From: Paraglaciecola psychrophila 170
GTDB taxonomy: Bacteria > Pseudomonadota > Gammaproteobacteria > Enterobacterales > Alteromonadaceae
Direction of reading: 5' to 3'
DNA length: 64,000 nt
Assembly (NCBI RefSeq): GCF_000347635.1
Contig: NC_020514.1
Span: 1,984,001-2,048,000 of the forward strand
Shown: piece after piece, positions 38,751 to 48,294 of the stretch
Layout of the letters: the number at the start of each line of letters is the position of its first letter
How positions within the stretch are numbered: the stretch's first letter is position 1
The notes under the pieces: model-generated
Told to the model about the DNA's origin: nothing
Seen by the model: the letters and a program-made list of their open reading frames with translations, nothing else
Databases searched by the model: none
Translations under genes and position numbers: made by a program

Positions 38751-39506
38751 GTGCCCAAAAAACATCTCACCACCGAACAAGCCATGCGTTACAACCGGCA
38801 AATTGTGTTGCCTAACTTCGATTTAGATAAACAAGAAGTCCTACTTAACGCCAAAATACTTATTGTTGGGGTAGGGGGCTTAGGTTGCGCCGCTGCGCAG
38901 TATTTGGTAGCCGCCGGTGTTGGCGAAGTAACATTAATCGATAATGATAACGTTGAAAAAACCAACCTACAGCGTCAAGTGTTGCATGGTGAAACTGATG
39001 TAGGCGTAAATAAGTGTGTGTCGGCTAAGGCATCATTAGAACAACTCAACAGTGATGTTAAAATCAACGTTATACAAAAACGTCTTGATTTAGATGACTA
39101 TCTTAACCTTATAAAATCACTCGATTTGGTATTAGATTGTACTGATAATTTGACCAGCAGAAACATCCTCAATCAAGCGTGTTATCAGTCAGGTACACCT
39201 CTGATTTCAGGTGCAGCTATTCGCATGGAAGGACAGCTAATGAGCATAGTGCCGCAACAGCGTTCTGCCTGTTATGCTTGCATCAGTGCTTATTTTGGCG
39301 AACAGAATTTAAGTTGTATTGAGTCAGGTGTCATGTCCCCCGTAGTGGGGATAATTGGTGCTATGCAAGCGTTAGAAGCTATTAAAGTGTTGTGTCACTA
39401 TGGGCAAAGTAATATCAATAAATTGATGATGTTTGATGGCATGACAGCTACTTGGCAAACATTTAAAGTGCCTAAAAAGGCAAGCTGTGAAGTGTGTAGT
39501 AGTTAG
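38751..39506 (+). CDS. moeB: MoeB/ThiF-family adenylyltransferase
   Basis: A protein of 251 residues starting at GTG 38751. The Rossmann ATP-binding motif is GVGGLGCAAA (about residues 40-49), followed by the catalytic RYNRQ-type N-terminus, D-N-D-N in LIDNDNVEKTNLQRQ, and the DCTDN motif (about 127). Zinc cysteines are CYAC (about 173-176) and CEVC (about 245-248). It adenylates the C-terminal glycine of MoaD during molybdopterin synthesis, or ThiS in thiamine synthesis; the family features do not separate these, but length and zinc site favour MoeB. A decayed copy of its 3' end lies 600 bases downstream. Confidence 0.8.
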   Translation: MPKKHLTTEQAMRYNRQIVLPNFDLDKQEVLLNAKILIVGVGGLGCAAAQYLVAAGVGEVTLIDNDNVEKTNLQRQVLHGETDVGVNKCVSAKASLEQLNSDVKINVIQKRLDLDDYLNLIKSLDLVLDCTDNLTSRNILNQACYQSGTPLISGAAIRMEGQLMSIVPQQRSACYACISAYFGEQNLSCIESGVMSPVVGIIGAMQALEAIKVLCHYGQSNINKLMMFDGMTATWQTFKVPKKASCEVCSS

Positions 39507-39552
39507 TTAAATTATTCACACACTCATTTGCTTAGAAATCATCAAGCGAGAT

Positions 39553-39738
39553 AATAATTTTTAGGACATACCAGAGGTAATGATTAGCACATCAAGCGCA
39601 GCACCAGAGATAAAGGAATGTTATCGATTAGGCGCTAGTGGGTATATCTCTAAGCCATTACAGTTCGATAATTTCTCGAAAAAAATGAAGGAGTTTAATT
39701 ATTATTGGGTGATAACATCAGAGTTACCTGCTGAGTAA
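39553..39738 (+). pseudogene. Remnant of a CheY-like receiver domain
   Basis: Reading one frame gives DIPEVMISTSSAAPEIKECY then RLGASGYISKPLQFDNF, which is the beta4 to alpha5 part of a receiver domain: the Thr/Ser (STSS) and the Lys in SKPLQF are the conserved functional residues. An in-frame TAG (39562-39564) lies just upstream and the N-terminal half with the phospho-acceptor Asp is missing. It ends at TAA 39736-39738. A small stand-alone receiver of the type LGLYWLLLN-ended is the likely ancestor (here NYYWVITSE). Confidence 0.55.
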
Positions 39739-39991
39739 ATCTATTCTTTTTAGGTATTTATCTGACATTGAGCAGACAGCTATTGAAATTTTGATTTAGC
39801 TGTAGCTCAATAAAAACCGGTACAGATAATTAAAACGTATCGTAAATAAGAAAAAAATGATTTTTATTTTTTGTTGTTTTCTTATCCGTGGAATTTCAGC
39901 CACCTAAAATAAAGGAATACAGAGGAATTAAATAGAAATTTTTCTATTTGCTCTGAGCAATGTCAGATTTATCGTTACCGCGTATTTTTCG

Positions 39992-40020
39992 AACTCTCAA
40001 ACTCTCAAACTCTCAAACTC
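39992..40020. repeat. 8-bp tandem repeat, about 3.6 copies of AACTCTCA
   Basis: The unit AACTCTCA is repeated with no mismatch from 39992 to 40020, in an area without a gene. It lies between the receiver remnant and the moeB-like remnant and may have arisen by slippage during decay of this segment. Confidence 0.75.
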
Positions 40021-40108
40021 ATAGCATGACTTTGCATTGATTTATCTGGTGATAAGCTTTCTTCATTGCTTGAGATATTAAGTTCTTGGAGGACAACGAC
40101 TTGAACCT

Positions 40109-40267
40109 CTCATTGATTTCTGTGTTGTGCTAGCTTTAAGTCAAGCCCTAGAAGCAATAAAAATATTGTGGCACTACAGACAAAATAACACCAATAAATT
40201 GCTAAAGTCTGATGGTACGACATTCACTTGGCATACTTTTAAAGTGCCTTATTTGTATTGTGATTAA
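40109..40267 (+). pseudogene. Decayed duplicate of the 3' end of moeB
   Basis: The frame reads SQALEAIKILWHYRQNNTNK, then SDGTTFTWHTFKVPYLYCD, and stops at TAA 40265-40267. This aligns residue by residue with the C-terminus of the intact moeB protein upstream (MQALEAIKVLCHYGQSNINK, then FDGMTATWQTFKVPKK). The zinc CxxC at the extreme end has become YLYC. The rest of the gene is not present. It is therefore a partial, diverged copy rather than a separate gene. Confidence 0.7.
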
Positions 40268-40296
40268 TATTCACTCCTCTTTTAGTCATTCAGACG

Positions 40297-41082
40297 TTAC
40301 AAATTCATATAACGGTCGTATATCTTCTGAAATTCCCCACTTTCTTTTAATTTTTTTAATCCTAAATTAAAATCGTTTCGTGTTATTTCATCCCTGAATA
40401 TTGGACGATAATCTGCTGGCTCCACATCGCTGAAGGAATATTCAACCACTTCTTTCGCTTCAAAATTTTCTCTTAATTTCAGTTGATCAACGAAGTACTG
40501 AAAAATATAACGATCACTTAGCACTACATCATACCGTCTTAAATACAGTAACATTACTTGCGTAAATTGATCGCTGACGCCAAAAAACCTTTTTTCTTGA
40601 ACTACTTTCTGTAACCAATCAGGGTATCTGATTTCAGCTCCTTGAAAGGAAGCGATCAATAGGGAGTCCAAATCACTAGGATTTTTTATAGAAATATCTC
40701 TGCTTTTAAGGGTAATAAAGACGTTGTCATAAATAACTGCAGGATCTGCATAAAATCCTCCTTTTAGGGCAAGATTAACCCCCATATCCCCCATCGCGGC
40801 ATCTACTTGACGATTGCTAAAAGCTATTGGAACGCGACCTAAGGGGAAATACAAAGGTTTTAGTGTATGCCCCTTGTATGCCAAAGCAGAAGAAATGATA
40901 TCAATTTCAATTCCCTTATTATTTTTTTCATAAATGTAGGGTGGGATTTCTTGACTAAACGCCATTACCACAACTTTGCCGCTAGTAATGGTCGATATTA
41001 ACGTACTGAAAATAAACACATAATATTTAAACAATTCAATTCTCGTTAGCAAATTAAAATATAGTATATAAAATACATCCAT
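40297..41082 (-). CDS. Periplasmic substrate-binding protein (SBP_bac_3-like)
   Basis: A protein of 261 residues. N-terminal hydrophobic segment (about residues 18-36, FKYYVFIFSTLISTITSG) acts as signal peptide. The body matches amino-acid-type periplasmic binding proteins: VVMAFSQEIPPYIYE (first strand), IEIDIISSALAYKGH, VDAAMGDMGVN (central), and the ending LKKLKESGEFQKIYDRYM. It has no ABC permease genes beside it, so it may be a solitary sensor-type binding protein, as is common in this order. Single gene, with a divergent phoD. Confidence 0.75.
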   Translation of the reverse strand: MDVFYILYFNLLTRIELFKYYVFIFSTLISTITSGKVVVMAFSQEIPPYIYEKNNKGIEIDIISSALAYKGHTLKPLYFPLGRVPIAFSNRQVDAAMGDMGVNLALKGGFYADPAVIYDNVFITLKSRDISIKNPSDLDSLLIASFQGAEIRYPDWLQKVVQEKRFFGVSDQFTQVMLLYLRRYDVVLSDRYIFQYFVDQLKLRENFEAKEVVEYSFSDVEPADYRPIFRDEITRNDFNLGLKKLKESGEFQKIYDRYMNL

Positions 41083-41466
41083 CCTATTGCGAATATAAAC
41101 ATGCCAGATTTATTGGGGTTAGGTGGTTGTTAGTGCCAAGCGACTAGTAACACTCTATTGGAACGATTAGACTAAATCTAGTGTATATTCTTGCTTCTCA
41201 ATAGATATTAGGTGGCTTAATGAAATAACGTTACTTGTTGTGGCGCTATTCTACTTATTATCTATCTCATAAAAGGCCACTACTAAAACATACATTAAGT
41301 TGTATTGAACTATTAGACAGGTCAAAGTGATGTTAACGTCTTAAAATTGATTAAGTGGCCAATCTATTTGAAGAGGCAATAAATTATCAATCATCACCCG
41401 TTGCAGTCCTAAATTTGTCACATTATTGATTTATAATGATGTTACTTACTATTTCGGAATCGAACA
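41083..41466. other. Divergent intergenic region between binding protein and phoD
   Basis: No gene seen. It must contain both promoters. I looked for a PhoB box (two CTGTCAT-like half-sites 11 bases apart) before phoD and did not find a convincing one. Confidence 0.3.
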
Positions 41467-43158
41467 ATGACCCAACTTTCTCGCCGTCACTTCCTCAAAT
41501 CGTCAGGTCTTGCAGCTAGCTGTATTGCTATTTCTACCGCTATTACTGGATGTGTAACTGACACCATTCACACAAAACTTTCTAATGTTAAATTTGAACA
41601 CGGTGTAGCGAGTGGAGACCCCAGTAGTAGCGCTGTCATTATTTGGACGCGTGTTCAGCCTTCAGAAAAAGACAATACCGCTCAAATAATGTGGGAACTT
41701 GCCAGTGATCGTGATTTCACTCAAGTGTTTCGCACAGGCATTGTCACCACACAACGTAATCAGGACTTTACCGTCAAAATTGATGTGCAACAGTTAAAGC
41801 CTGCAACCGAATATTACTATCGTTTTATCAGCGCAAATAACACCAGTCAAACCGGTCGCACACTCACGTTACCCATTAACAATGTAGACAAAATTAAACT
41901 GGTTGTAGTGTCATGTTCTAATTATCCTGCTGGATACTTTAACGCTTACGACCATGCGGCACAGTTAGAAGAGATTGATGCTGTACTGCATTTAGGCGAT
42001 TATATTTATGAATATCCTATGGGGGGGTACGCCACCGAAAAAGCTGCTGAAATTGGACGCGCTTTAGCAGCAGATAACGATAAAGAAATTATCAGTCTAG
42101 ACGATTACCGAAAGCGTTATGCCATTTATCGTACTGATAAAGGATTACAAGCTTTACACGCTGCAGCGCCGTTTATTGTGGTGTGGGATGATCATGAGGT
42201 TTGCAACGACACATATAAAAACGGAGCCCAAAATCATAATGAGGGTGAAGGAGATTTTTTTGTAAGACGTGCTGCTGCTATTCAAGCTTATTATGAGTGG
42301 TTACCTATTCGTCCTCCATATGGTGAACAAAAACCCGAAATATACCGCAGTTTCGACTTTGGAAACTTGCTCAGCTTGCACATGTTAGACACCCGCGTTA
42401 TTGGCCGTGATAAACAATTAAGTTACAACGACTATAGAGACCCCGTAACCAAAGAGTTAGACATAAAACAATTTTCACAAGATTTATACCAGTCAGATAG
42501 AACGCTTCTGGGGAAAGAACAAATGACTTGGTTGCAAAAAAACGTGAGTCAATCAAGCAGCCAATGGCAAATGCTTGGTCAACAAGTATTGATGGCCAAA
42601 ATGCTGATTCCGGTAGAAGTATTTGCAGGTGGTGAAATTGCCAATACCCCGGCGCGCCTTGCTGCCTTAAAAACCCTCAAAAACACCCTTGACGCGGGGG
42701 CTACACTTACTTCAGAACAACAACAACGATTAGCGTCTGTGATGCCATATAATCTTGACGCATGGGATGGTTATCCTAAAGAGCGAGAAGATCTTTACGA
42801 TTTATTTAGCGCTCAAAACAAACGATTAGTGGTCGTTGCTGGCGATACTCATAATGCTTGGCACAGTGAGTTGAAAGATAAAGCAGGAAACGTTGTAGGT
42901 GTAGAATTTGCCACTCCAGGTATCACTTCACCTGGTATGGAAAAATACCTAAAACTGACTAATGACAATGCGCAAGTAGTCGCTGAAAATCTTAGCAGCC
43001 TAATTGCTGAACTTGAATATTGTAACTTACATCAGCGAGGCTATATGGTTGTGACTATTACGCCTGAGAGCGCTAGTGCTAAATGGAATTTCGTGGACAA
43101 TATATTGTCTGACGAATACCGTGTGATAGATACGCATCAAGCCAGTTATCAGGCTTAG
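41467..43158 (+). CDS. phoD: Alkaline phosphatase D (PhoD-like), Tat-exported
   Basis: A protein of 563 residues. The N-terminus TQLSRRHFLKSSGLAASC has the twin-arginine motif and a possible lipobox. The N-terminal beta-sandwich domain carries FEHGVASGDPSSSAVIIWTR. The catalytic domain has metal-site motifs: LHLGDYIYEYP (about residues 175-186), WDDHEVCND (about 240) and VVAGDTHNAW (about 458-467). The enzyme is a Ca2+/Fe3+-type phosphodiesterase/phosphomonoesterase in the periplasm, releasing phosphate from organic esters. No phosphate-regulon genes are adjacent. A strong hairpin follows the gene. Confidence 0.9.
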   Translation: MTQLSRRHFLKSSGLAASCIAISTAITGCVTDTIHTKLSNVKFEHGVASGDPSSSAVIIWTRVQPSEKDNTAQIMWELASDRDFTQVFRTGIVTTQRNQDFTVKIDVQQLKPATEYYYRFISANNTSQTGRTLTLPINNVDKIKLVVVSCSNYPAGYFNAYDHAAQLEEIDAVLHLGDYIYEYPMGGYATEKAAEIGRALAADNDKEIISLDDYRKRYAIYRTDKGLQALHAAAPFIVVWDDHEVCNDTYKNGAQNHNEGEGDFFVRRAAAIQAYYEWLPIRPPYGEQKPEIYRSFDFGNLLSLHMLDTRVIGRDKQLSYNDYRDPVTKELDIKQFSQDLYQSDRTLLGKEQMTWLQKNVSQSSSQWQMLGQQVLMAKMLIPVEVFAGGEIANTPARLAALKTLKNTLDAGATLTSEQQQRLASVMPYNLDAWDGYPKEREDLYDLFSAQNKRLVVVAGDTHNAWHSELKDKAGNVVGVEFATPGITSPGMEKYLKLTNDNAQVVAENLSSLIAELEYCNLHQRGYMVVTITPESASAKWNFVDNILSDEYRVIDTHQASYQA

Positions 43159-43215
43159 ATGACTTAATAAACTCGTTCCACTTTTACGCAATCGCTTGTT
43201 GTAAAATTGAATCAG

Positions 43216-43250
43216 CCGCTTAGTTTTTGTCCCGATTTAAAACTAAGCGG
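43216..43250 (+). terminator. phoD: Perfect 12-bp stem hairpin after phoD
   Basis: CCGCTTAGTTTT (43216-43227) pairs exactly with AAAACTAAGCGG (43239-43250) around an 11-base loop, 58 bases after the phoD stop. There is no T-run after the stem, so it may be a transcript-stabilising or Rho-assisted structure and not a classical intrinsic terminator. Confidence 0.55.
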
Positions 43251-43621
43251 TTCACATCAAATATTAACAAAATATTATATATGCTGCAGTGGCAAACACA
43301 CGCACATCCTATCTTTCAAAAATCCCATTCGACTCAAAGGCATGGGTGTTTATTATTCATTTAAGTTAGGCGATATCTAACATTTCTTGCTGCTGGACTA
43401 AACAACATCCAAGTTTTGGTTTTGAGCCAGATTGTTAATCTTGTACTGATTTTCCTAAAATGACGGGGTATTATTTTTCTTCTTTTCTCGCCTTGTTAGG
43501 ACACCCCGTTAATTGAAGATCTAGGTGAGTGATGCTAAGTTATTGAAATAAAAATAGCTTCAGATACCTTCGATATTGCTGAACGCATATTTAGGCTAGA
43601 TAGAGACGTCAGAATAGTACA
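43251..43621. other. 370-bp intergenic gap, no gene seen
   Basis: Nothing coding recognised. Promoter for the esterase gene at 43622 is expected here. Confidence 0.3.
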
Positions 43622-44533
43622 TTGTTTTATTCTTCAAGGATGGTTGGCGTGAAATTATTAAGTCAGAAAAGTGTTGTAGCGATTATTTGTGTCGCCTTAT
43701 TGATTTACGCGGGGGTCATGTCTAAATCGTATATTGATGAATACACCTCAAACTTTATTGACCATACAATTTACTCTTCTACGCTTAAAGAAAATCGAAA
43801 GATATTCATTCGGCTGTCCGAAGGTTACGATAATAATAAACGTTATCCTCTTATTATTAAATCCGATGGTAACTTTAACTTAAAGCGTTGGGATGAATCC
43901 ATTTCTAAGCTTTCAGAGCAAGGTAGTATCAACGATTCTATCGTTGTGGCTATCCCTAATTTATTTTGGATTGACTCTCGAAACAGAGATTTAGTGCCTC
44001 CTTATGCCAGACAGGATGTTCAGATTGAAGCGCGACCACATGAAATGGACGACCCGGAAATATTTGGTGAAGCAGATTTGTTTTTAGGCTTTATCGAAAA
44101 CGAAGTGCTGCCTTTTATTGAAAAAGAATATTCCATCAACGATAACAGAGTACTGAGTGGATTCTCTGCGGGAGGAAGTTTTGTTTTATATACAATAACA
44201 ACTAATCCAGGATTATTTACTGGCTATTTTGCTTTTAGCCCAGCAGCTTGGTATGACGACTCTGTCGTTGTTAAAGAGTTTTCTAAAGGTTTGAAGAGTA
44301 TTAGCGGGACGCCATTATTTCTGTATCTAAGTTTGGGTGGTGCAGAAAATGAAATCATTACGGGATCCTTCAAAGGGCTATTGTCAGCCATTGACCTCGA
44401 TGCACCTGAAAATTTTAAGTCTGACTATAGTTACAGCGAAGGCGCTGGTCATACAGAAAATCCCTATGTATCAGTACCCAAAGCACTCAAAGTATATTAT
44501 AAATTTAGAGCAGAAAATAATAAGACATTCTAA
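43622..44533 (+). CDS. Esterase (IroE/Fes-like alpha/beta hydrolase)
   Basis: A protein of 303 residues. A TTG (43622) begins the frame; ATG 43640 is a better start (MVGVKLLSQKSVVAIICVALLIYAG), giving a membrane-anchor or signal segment. The hydrolase body has the nucleophile elbow GFSAGG (Ser near residue 183), LPFIEKEYSINDNR before it, and a His near the C-terminus (GAGHTENPYVSVPKA). The family is the putative esterase group that includes trilactone siderophore esterases (IroE) and S-formylglutathione hydrolase relatives. The substrate is not evident. It is not next to siderophore genes. Confidence 0.65.
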   Translation: MFYSSRMVGVKLLSQKSVVAIICVALLIYAGVMSKSYIDEYTSNFIDHTIYSSTLKENRKIFIRLSEGYDNNKRYPLIIKSDGNFNLKRWDESISKLSEQGSINDSIVVAIPNLFWIDSRNRDLVPPYARQDVQIEARPHEMDDPEIFGEADLFLGFIENEVLPFIEKEYSINDNRVLSGFSAGGSFVLYTITTNPGLFTGYFAFSPAAWYDDSVVVKEFSKGLKSISGTPLFLYLSLGGAENEIITGSFKGLLSAIDLDAPENFKSDYSYSEGAGHTENPYVSVPKALKVYYKFRAENNKTF

Positions 44534-44757
44534 AGACCATAATACACATCGCTGTTCGCTTCTATCAATTTTAGCCACCAAAATTCACAATATAAATTTA
44601 CAAGTATACCCATCGCAAATATTCGCAAACGGCTGTAAATAATGAATTAGGTGGTGCACTTCCAATTAGAATTTAAGCAGGTGTTTTGCTATTTTTTTAA
44701 AATGGGTATCTGCTTTATCTCTTCCTTTAGATAGTACAGAAACAACATCTAATTTGC

Positions 44758-45526
44758 TTCAACTACTCTTTTACTGTTCATTTTACGGCATTTTTTCTGT
44801 GTGTTAGTTATTGCGCCCATACTGCTGAATTAACAATTGGCGTAGAAGATATTGCCTATTTTCCCTATTATAATTTCAATACTCAGGATCCTTCATTTAG
44901 TAAAGACTTGCTTGATAAATTTGCTGAAGACAGCGGCCATAAAATCACTTATCTGCCGTTGCCCATCAATCAGTTTCCCAAATGGTTTTTCGAAGAAGAT
45001 ATCGACTTTAAATTTCCTGATAACCGGCGCTGGTAAGAGGCTTGGAATACCCGTCAATTAGACATGCATTATAGTGATGACGTATTAATTATGACCGCTG
45101 GCACTGTGGTTTTTTGAGCAAAAACCAGTATGAAAAACAAGATTTGTTTAAAAATATTGGCATTATTACGAGCCTTCTTCCAACACAATGGCTGGAGCAA
45201 TTAAAGAAACGTCATGTGGAAATTATTGACGATTCAAGCCCAAAAGTTTTAGTGAATTAGTTGGTGCATAATATTGTTGATGGTTTAGATATTGATCTTG
45301 CTGTGGCAGATTCTCATCTAAATGAATTGAAGCTACAGGAAGAGTTGATTGTCAGTCAAAATACCAGTGGCAAATTTTTTCATACCAATTATCTTCTCTA
45401 AAATATCCACTTATTATTGAGCAATTTAATCGTTGGTTAGCACAAAACCATTCATTTACCGATAAACTAAAGCAACAATACGGCATCCAAAACGTTGAAA
45501 CTGACCTAGTTGATATCAATAATTAG
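44758..45526 (+). pseudogene. Remnant of a periplasmic substrate-binding protein
   Basis: A signal-peptide-like segment (about 44762-44825) runs into ELTIGVEDIAYFPYYNFNT and then KDLLDKFAEDSGHKITYLPL and DIDFKFPDNRRW, where a TAA ends the frame (about 45034-45036). Further pieces in other frames include the ending YPLIIEQFNRWLAQNHSFTD followed by KLKQQYGIQN and TAG 45524-45526. This is the amino-acid-type binding-protein group common in Alteromonadales. Multiple stops and frame changes; the start codon is not visible. True pseudogene. Confidence 0.65.
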
Positions 45527-45605
45527 CGCAGTATAGGTAAACTAAACGTCATTTCTCATAAAATCAAAATATATGAATAAAGAAAATAGCCATTATTAAA
45601 GACAG

Positions 45606-45950
45606 TTATACAGCTTTAAAAAAATGAAATAATCCACTTGCTCGTTGTGCTGAAAGATATGTTCCTTGGAGCACCTCAGTAAGTTTTTTACGACTGATAT
45701 ACGAATATAACTCCGTTGTTAGTATGCTGGTATGTCCCAGCATTTCTTGGGTATGGCGCAAGGTCAGTGCCATTATCTAGCATAGTGGTAGCGGTGTTAT
45801 GTCGGTATAAATGAAAAGCGTCTGTGTGGTCAAAGCCAGCCAATTTACGTAACGTGATGCCATGTCGGACTTCTTACCTGGTATATAGCGTTTGCCACTA
45901 GTAGCCGAGAACAATGCTTTACCAGAGCTAGTAAATGCGAACATTAAGCG
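45606..45950 (-). pseudogene. Remnant of a tyrosine recombinase (integrase), C-terminal part
   Basis: On the minus strand one frame gives SGKALFSATSGKRYIPGKKS then, shifted, LRKLAGFDHTDAFHLYRHNT, and, after a further one-base shift, HTQEMLGHTSILTTELYSYI ending at TAA 45606-45608. The HxxR box (HLYRH), the H in EMLGHT and the catalytic Tyr in ELYSYI are the signature residues of the catalytic domain. At least two frameshifts are needed to join the parts, and the N-terminal DNA-binding half is absent. It marks an old mobile element or integron-like insertion next to other decayed genes. Confidence 0.65.
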
Positions 45951-46054
45951 AAATTTTTCAAGTTAAAATACAAGCCATTCACATCCTAGCTAAAAAAATC
46001 TTACCTTATTGGATGCTAATGACTTCTGTAATAATCACTAGCACCCGTGGAGTT

Positions 46055-47137
46055 TTATGCATCCAGCTTTTTGGGTGAAGAAGGGAAAGAGTGGCGAATG
46101 ATGCGCCATACAACTTGTCCAAACTGTTTGTAAAGGTAGTCGCTGTTGTAGTTTTGACCAAACTTTTCGCAGACCTTTTGTACTTTGACACTCATTACAG
46201 CGTAACGTCTTGCTGGGACGGTTGGAAACAGGTGGTGTTCAATCTGATGACTAAGGTTGCCTGAAAGAATATGAAACAGTTTGCCGCCCTTTAAGTTTGA
46301 AGATCCACGTAGTTGACGAAGATACCAATGGCCCGGCAATTCGTTATCAAGTACCGACTTGTGAAACACTTCAGCATCAGCTGTAAAATGGCCGCAGAAA
46401 ATAATCATAAAAGTCCAAAGGTTACGCAGTATGTTGGCGACAAAATTACCCGCTAGCACACTCAAAAACATCGGGCCTGCTAACAATGGAAAGATCACAT
46501 AGTCTTTGATCAACTGACGGTTGATTTTACGCATTACAGGTTTTAATTCTTCACGCAATTCAGCCCATGTTTTACTGCCCTTGACCAACTTCCCTAGCTG
46601 CAATTCTTGGATAGCAATACCCCATTGAAATAACAGAGCTAACAGAGTCGCATAAAATGTCTGAAATAGTGCCATAGGCGCCCAGCGCTGTTCTGGAAAC
46701 AAACGTAACATGCCATAACCTACATCATCGTCCATGCCTTTAATGTTTGTGTAGGTATGATGCTTGTAGTTATGACTTTCACGCCAGTTGTCAGAGGTGC
46801 CAGCAATATCCCATTCATAGGTGCTGCCTTTGAGCGAAGGTTCGTTCATAAAATCATACTGTCCGTGCATAACGTTATGTCCAAGCTCCATATTCTCTAA
46901 TATCTTTGAGAGGGCTAATATGAAAACACCCAGAAGCCAAAACGGGGGGAAGAAACTCAGAAACAAGAAGCCTCTGCCAATCACTTCGGTATAACGAACT
47001 GCAGCGACAATGCGACGAATATAGCGTGCATCAACATCTCCCACATCTGCTATCTGCTCTTGTTTTATGGCTTCTAACTCCGCGCCAAATTGAGCCAGTT
47101 CTTCGGTGCTCATCTCGCGGTTTTTTGAATAGTTCAT
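46055..47137 (-). CDS. Membrane fatty acid desaturase
   Basis: A protein of 360 residues of the membrane di-iron acyl desaturase family. The three histidine boxes are intact: HNVMH (residues 87-91), HNYKHH (122-127) and HQIEHH (about 300-305). Four membrane helices are predicted. It inserts a double bond into phospholipid acyl chains or acyl-CoA, taking electrons from the ferredoxin-reductase encoded 11 bases upstream. It is controlled together with that gene by the divergent FabR/DesT-like repressor, by analogy with the Pseudomonas DesT-DesCB system. Regioselectivity (delta-9 or delta-6) cannot be told from the sequence alone. Confidence 0.88.
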   Translation of the reverse strand: MNYSKNREMSTEELAQFGAELEAIKQEQIADVGDVDARYIRRIVAAVRYTEVIGRGFLFLSFFPPFWLLGVFILALSKILENMELGHNVMHGQYDFMNEPSLKGSTYEWDIAGTSDNWRESHNYKHHTYTNIKGMDDDVGYGMLRLFPEQRWAPMALFQTFYATLLALLFQWGIAIQELQLGKLVKGSKTWAELREELKPVMRKINRQLIKDYVIFPLLAGPMFLSVLAGNFVANILRNLWTFMIIFCGHFTADAEVFHKSVLDNELPGHWYLRQLRGSSNLKGGKLFHILSGNLSHQIEHHLFPTVPARRYAVMSVKVQKVCEKFGQNYNSDYLYKQFGQVVWRIIRHSFPSSPKKLDA

Positions 47138-47148
47138 ATCAACGACTC

Positions 47149-48234
47149 CTATAAGTCCAGTTCAATATTTGTGGCAGCACGGCTGACGCACAGTTTAATA
47201 ATTTGTGAGGGTTCGTTGTCAACAGCACCACTAAATTCATCTGTAGTGGTTCCTAAATTTCGCACGCAGGTGCAAGTATTACAGATACCTTGACGACAGC
47301 CAGAAGGCACCGAAATACCGGCATTCTCGAGTTGTTCGAGCAATGGTTTTTGGTTACTTAAGCTAAGGTGAAGGTTACTGCGGCGTAAATACACATCATG
47401 GTGTGCAATCTCAGTATTTGATGCTTGCACCTGCGATGGCGTGAATGCTTCACTTATTAACGGCAGTTTTCGAAATTCACACAGACTAGATGCAGCTTGG
47501 ACAAAGCCACTCGAACCGCAGACAAAAACTTGATCAACCGCATCTACATTAGCAACCTGAGACAATAATTCATGACTAACTCTTCCTGATAAAGGTCGTT
47601 CACTTTGGTCTCGAGTAGTAATCATCTGGAGTGTAAAGTTTTGGTGTCTCTGTGCTATTAGCTGCAACTCTTGGGCAAAATTAAAATCGGCATGGGTTTT
47701 TTCCCAATACATTAAAGTGACCGACGTTGGCATGCCTTTTCTCGCCATGGTGCGAATTTGACTCATCATGGGTGTAATGCCACTGCCTGCAGCCAGAAGC
47801 AGCAAGTGAGCAGGCATAGGCGTGGGTAACAACATATTACCAAAAGGGTTGCCTAGTTCTAAGCGGTCACCCAACCCAATGTCGTTACACAAATATTCGC
47901 TCATTAAACCGCCAGATTCGCGGCGTACAGTAATTTGAATGCGGCGACCATCAATCGGGTCGCTACTGATGCTATAGCTGCGAATAATATTTCGTCCCGC
48001 AATCGTTGCTGTAATATTGCAATGCTGGCCAGCGATAAAATCCGGCCAATTACGATTGGCTTTTAGTGTAAGCGTTTTGGTATCTGGGCTCTCAGACATG
48101 ACTGAAATAACCCGTGCAAAACATCTACTCCAAGCGCGAGTGGATCCCAATTGCTGTGCCCAAAAGTCAAATTGTGCTGGGTTAATCAGCGGCGATATCA
48201 AATTCTCGCCCCATGTTTTAAAAGCTTGCATCAC
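47149..48234 (-). CDS. Ferredoxin reductase with C-terminal 2Fe-2S domain (desaturase electron donor)
   Basis: A protein of 361 residues. An FAD-binding domain (RSYSISSDP near residue 90, typical RxYS) is followed by an NAD(P)H domain (LLAAGSGITPMMSQIR and VFVCGSSGFVQAA). The C-terminal plant-type 2Fe-2S domain has CRQGICNTCTC (about residues 310-320) and the fourth Cys in IKLCVS. It delivers electrons from NAD(P)H to the desaturase, whose gene starts 11 bases downstream. The start ATG is at 48234, about 40 bases from the palindromic operator. Confidence 0.88.
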   Translation of the reverse strand: MMQAFKTWGENLISPLINPAQFDFWAQQLGSTRAWSRCFARVISVMSESPDTKTLTLKANRNWPDFIAGQHCNITATIAGRNIIRSYSISSDPIDGRRIQITVRRESGGLMSEYLCNDIGLGDRLELGNPFGNMLLPTPMPAHLLLLAAGSGITPMMSQIRTMARKGMPTSVTLMYWEKTHADFNFAQELQLIAQRHQNFTLQMITTRDQSERPLSGRVSHELLSQVANVDAVDQVFVCGSSGFVQAASSLCEFRKLPLISEAFTPSQVQASNTEIAHHDVYLRRSNLHLSLSNQKPLLEQLENAGISVPSGCRQGICNTCTCVRNLGTTTDEFSGAVDNEPSQIIKLCVSRAATNIELDL

Positions 48235-48274
48235 TTTATCTCTTTAGATAGCACTTAATTCCAGCTCATAATAT

Positions 48275-48294
48275 ACAAGTGTATATACACTTGT
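48275..48294. promoter_or_regulatory. Perfect 20-bp palindrome in the desaturase/FabR-like intergenic region
   Basis: ACAAGTGTATATACACTTGT at 48275-48294 equals its own reverse complement. Two further ACAAGTGT half-sites occur at 48311-48318 and 48323-48330. The palindrome lies between the divergent desaturase operon (start 48234) and the TetR-type gene (48341), which is where a FabR/DesT operator is expected. Binding by the adjacent repressor is inferred, not shown. Confidence 0.75.

Noticed and set aside
39992..40020. CRISPR array
   Set aside because: The 8-base unit is directly tandem with no spacers. The 7-base repeat at 52131 is rejected for the same reason.
41083..41466. PhoB box upstream of phoD
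   Set aside because: No pair of CTGTCAT-like half-sites with the correct spacing was found.
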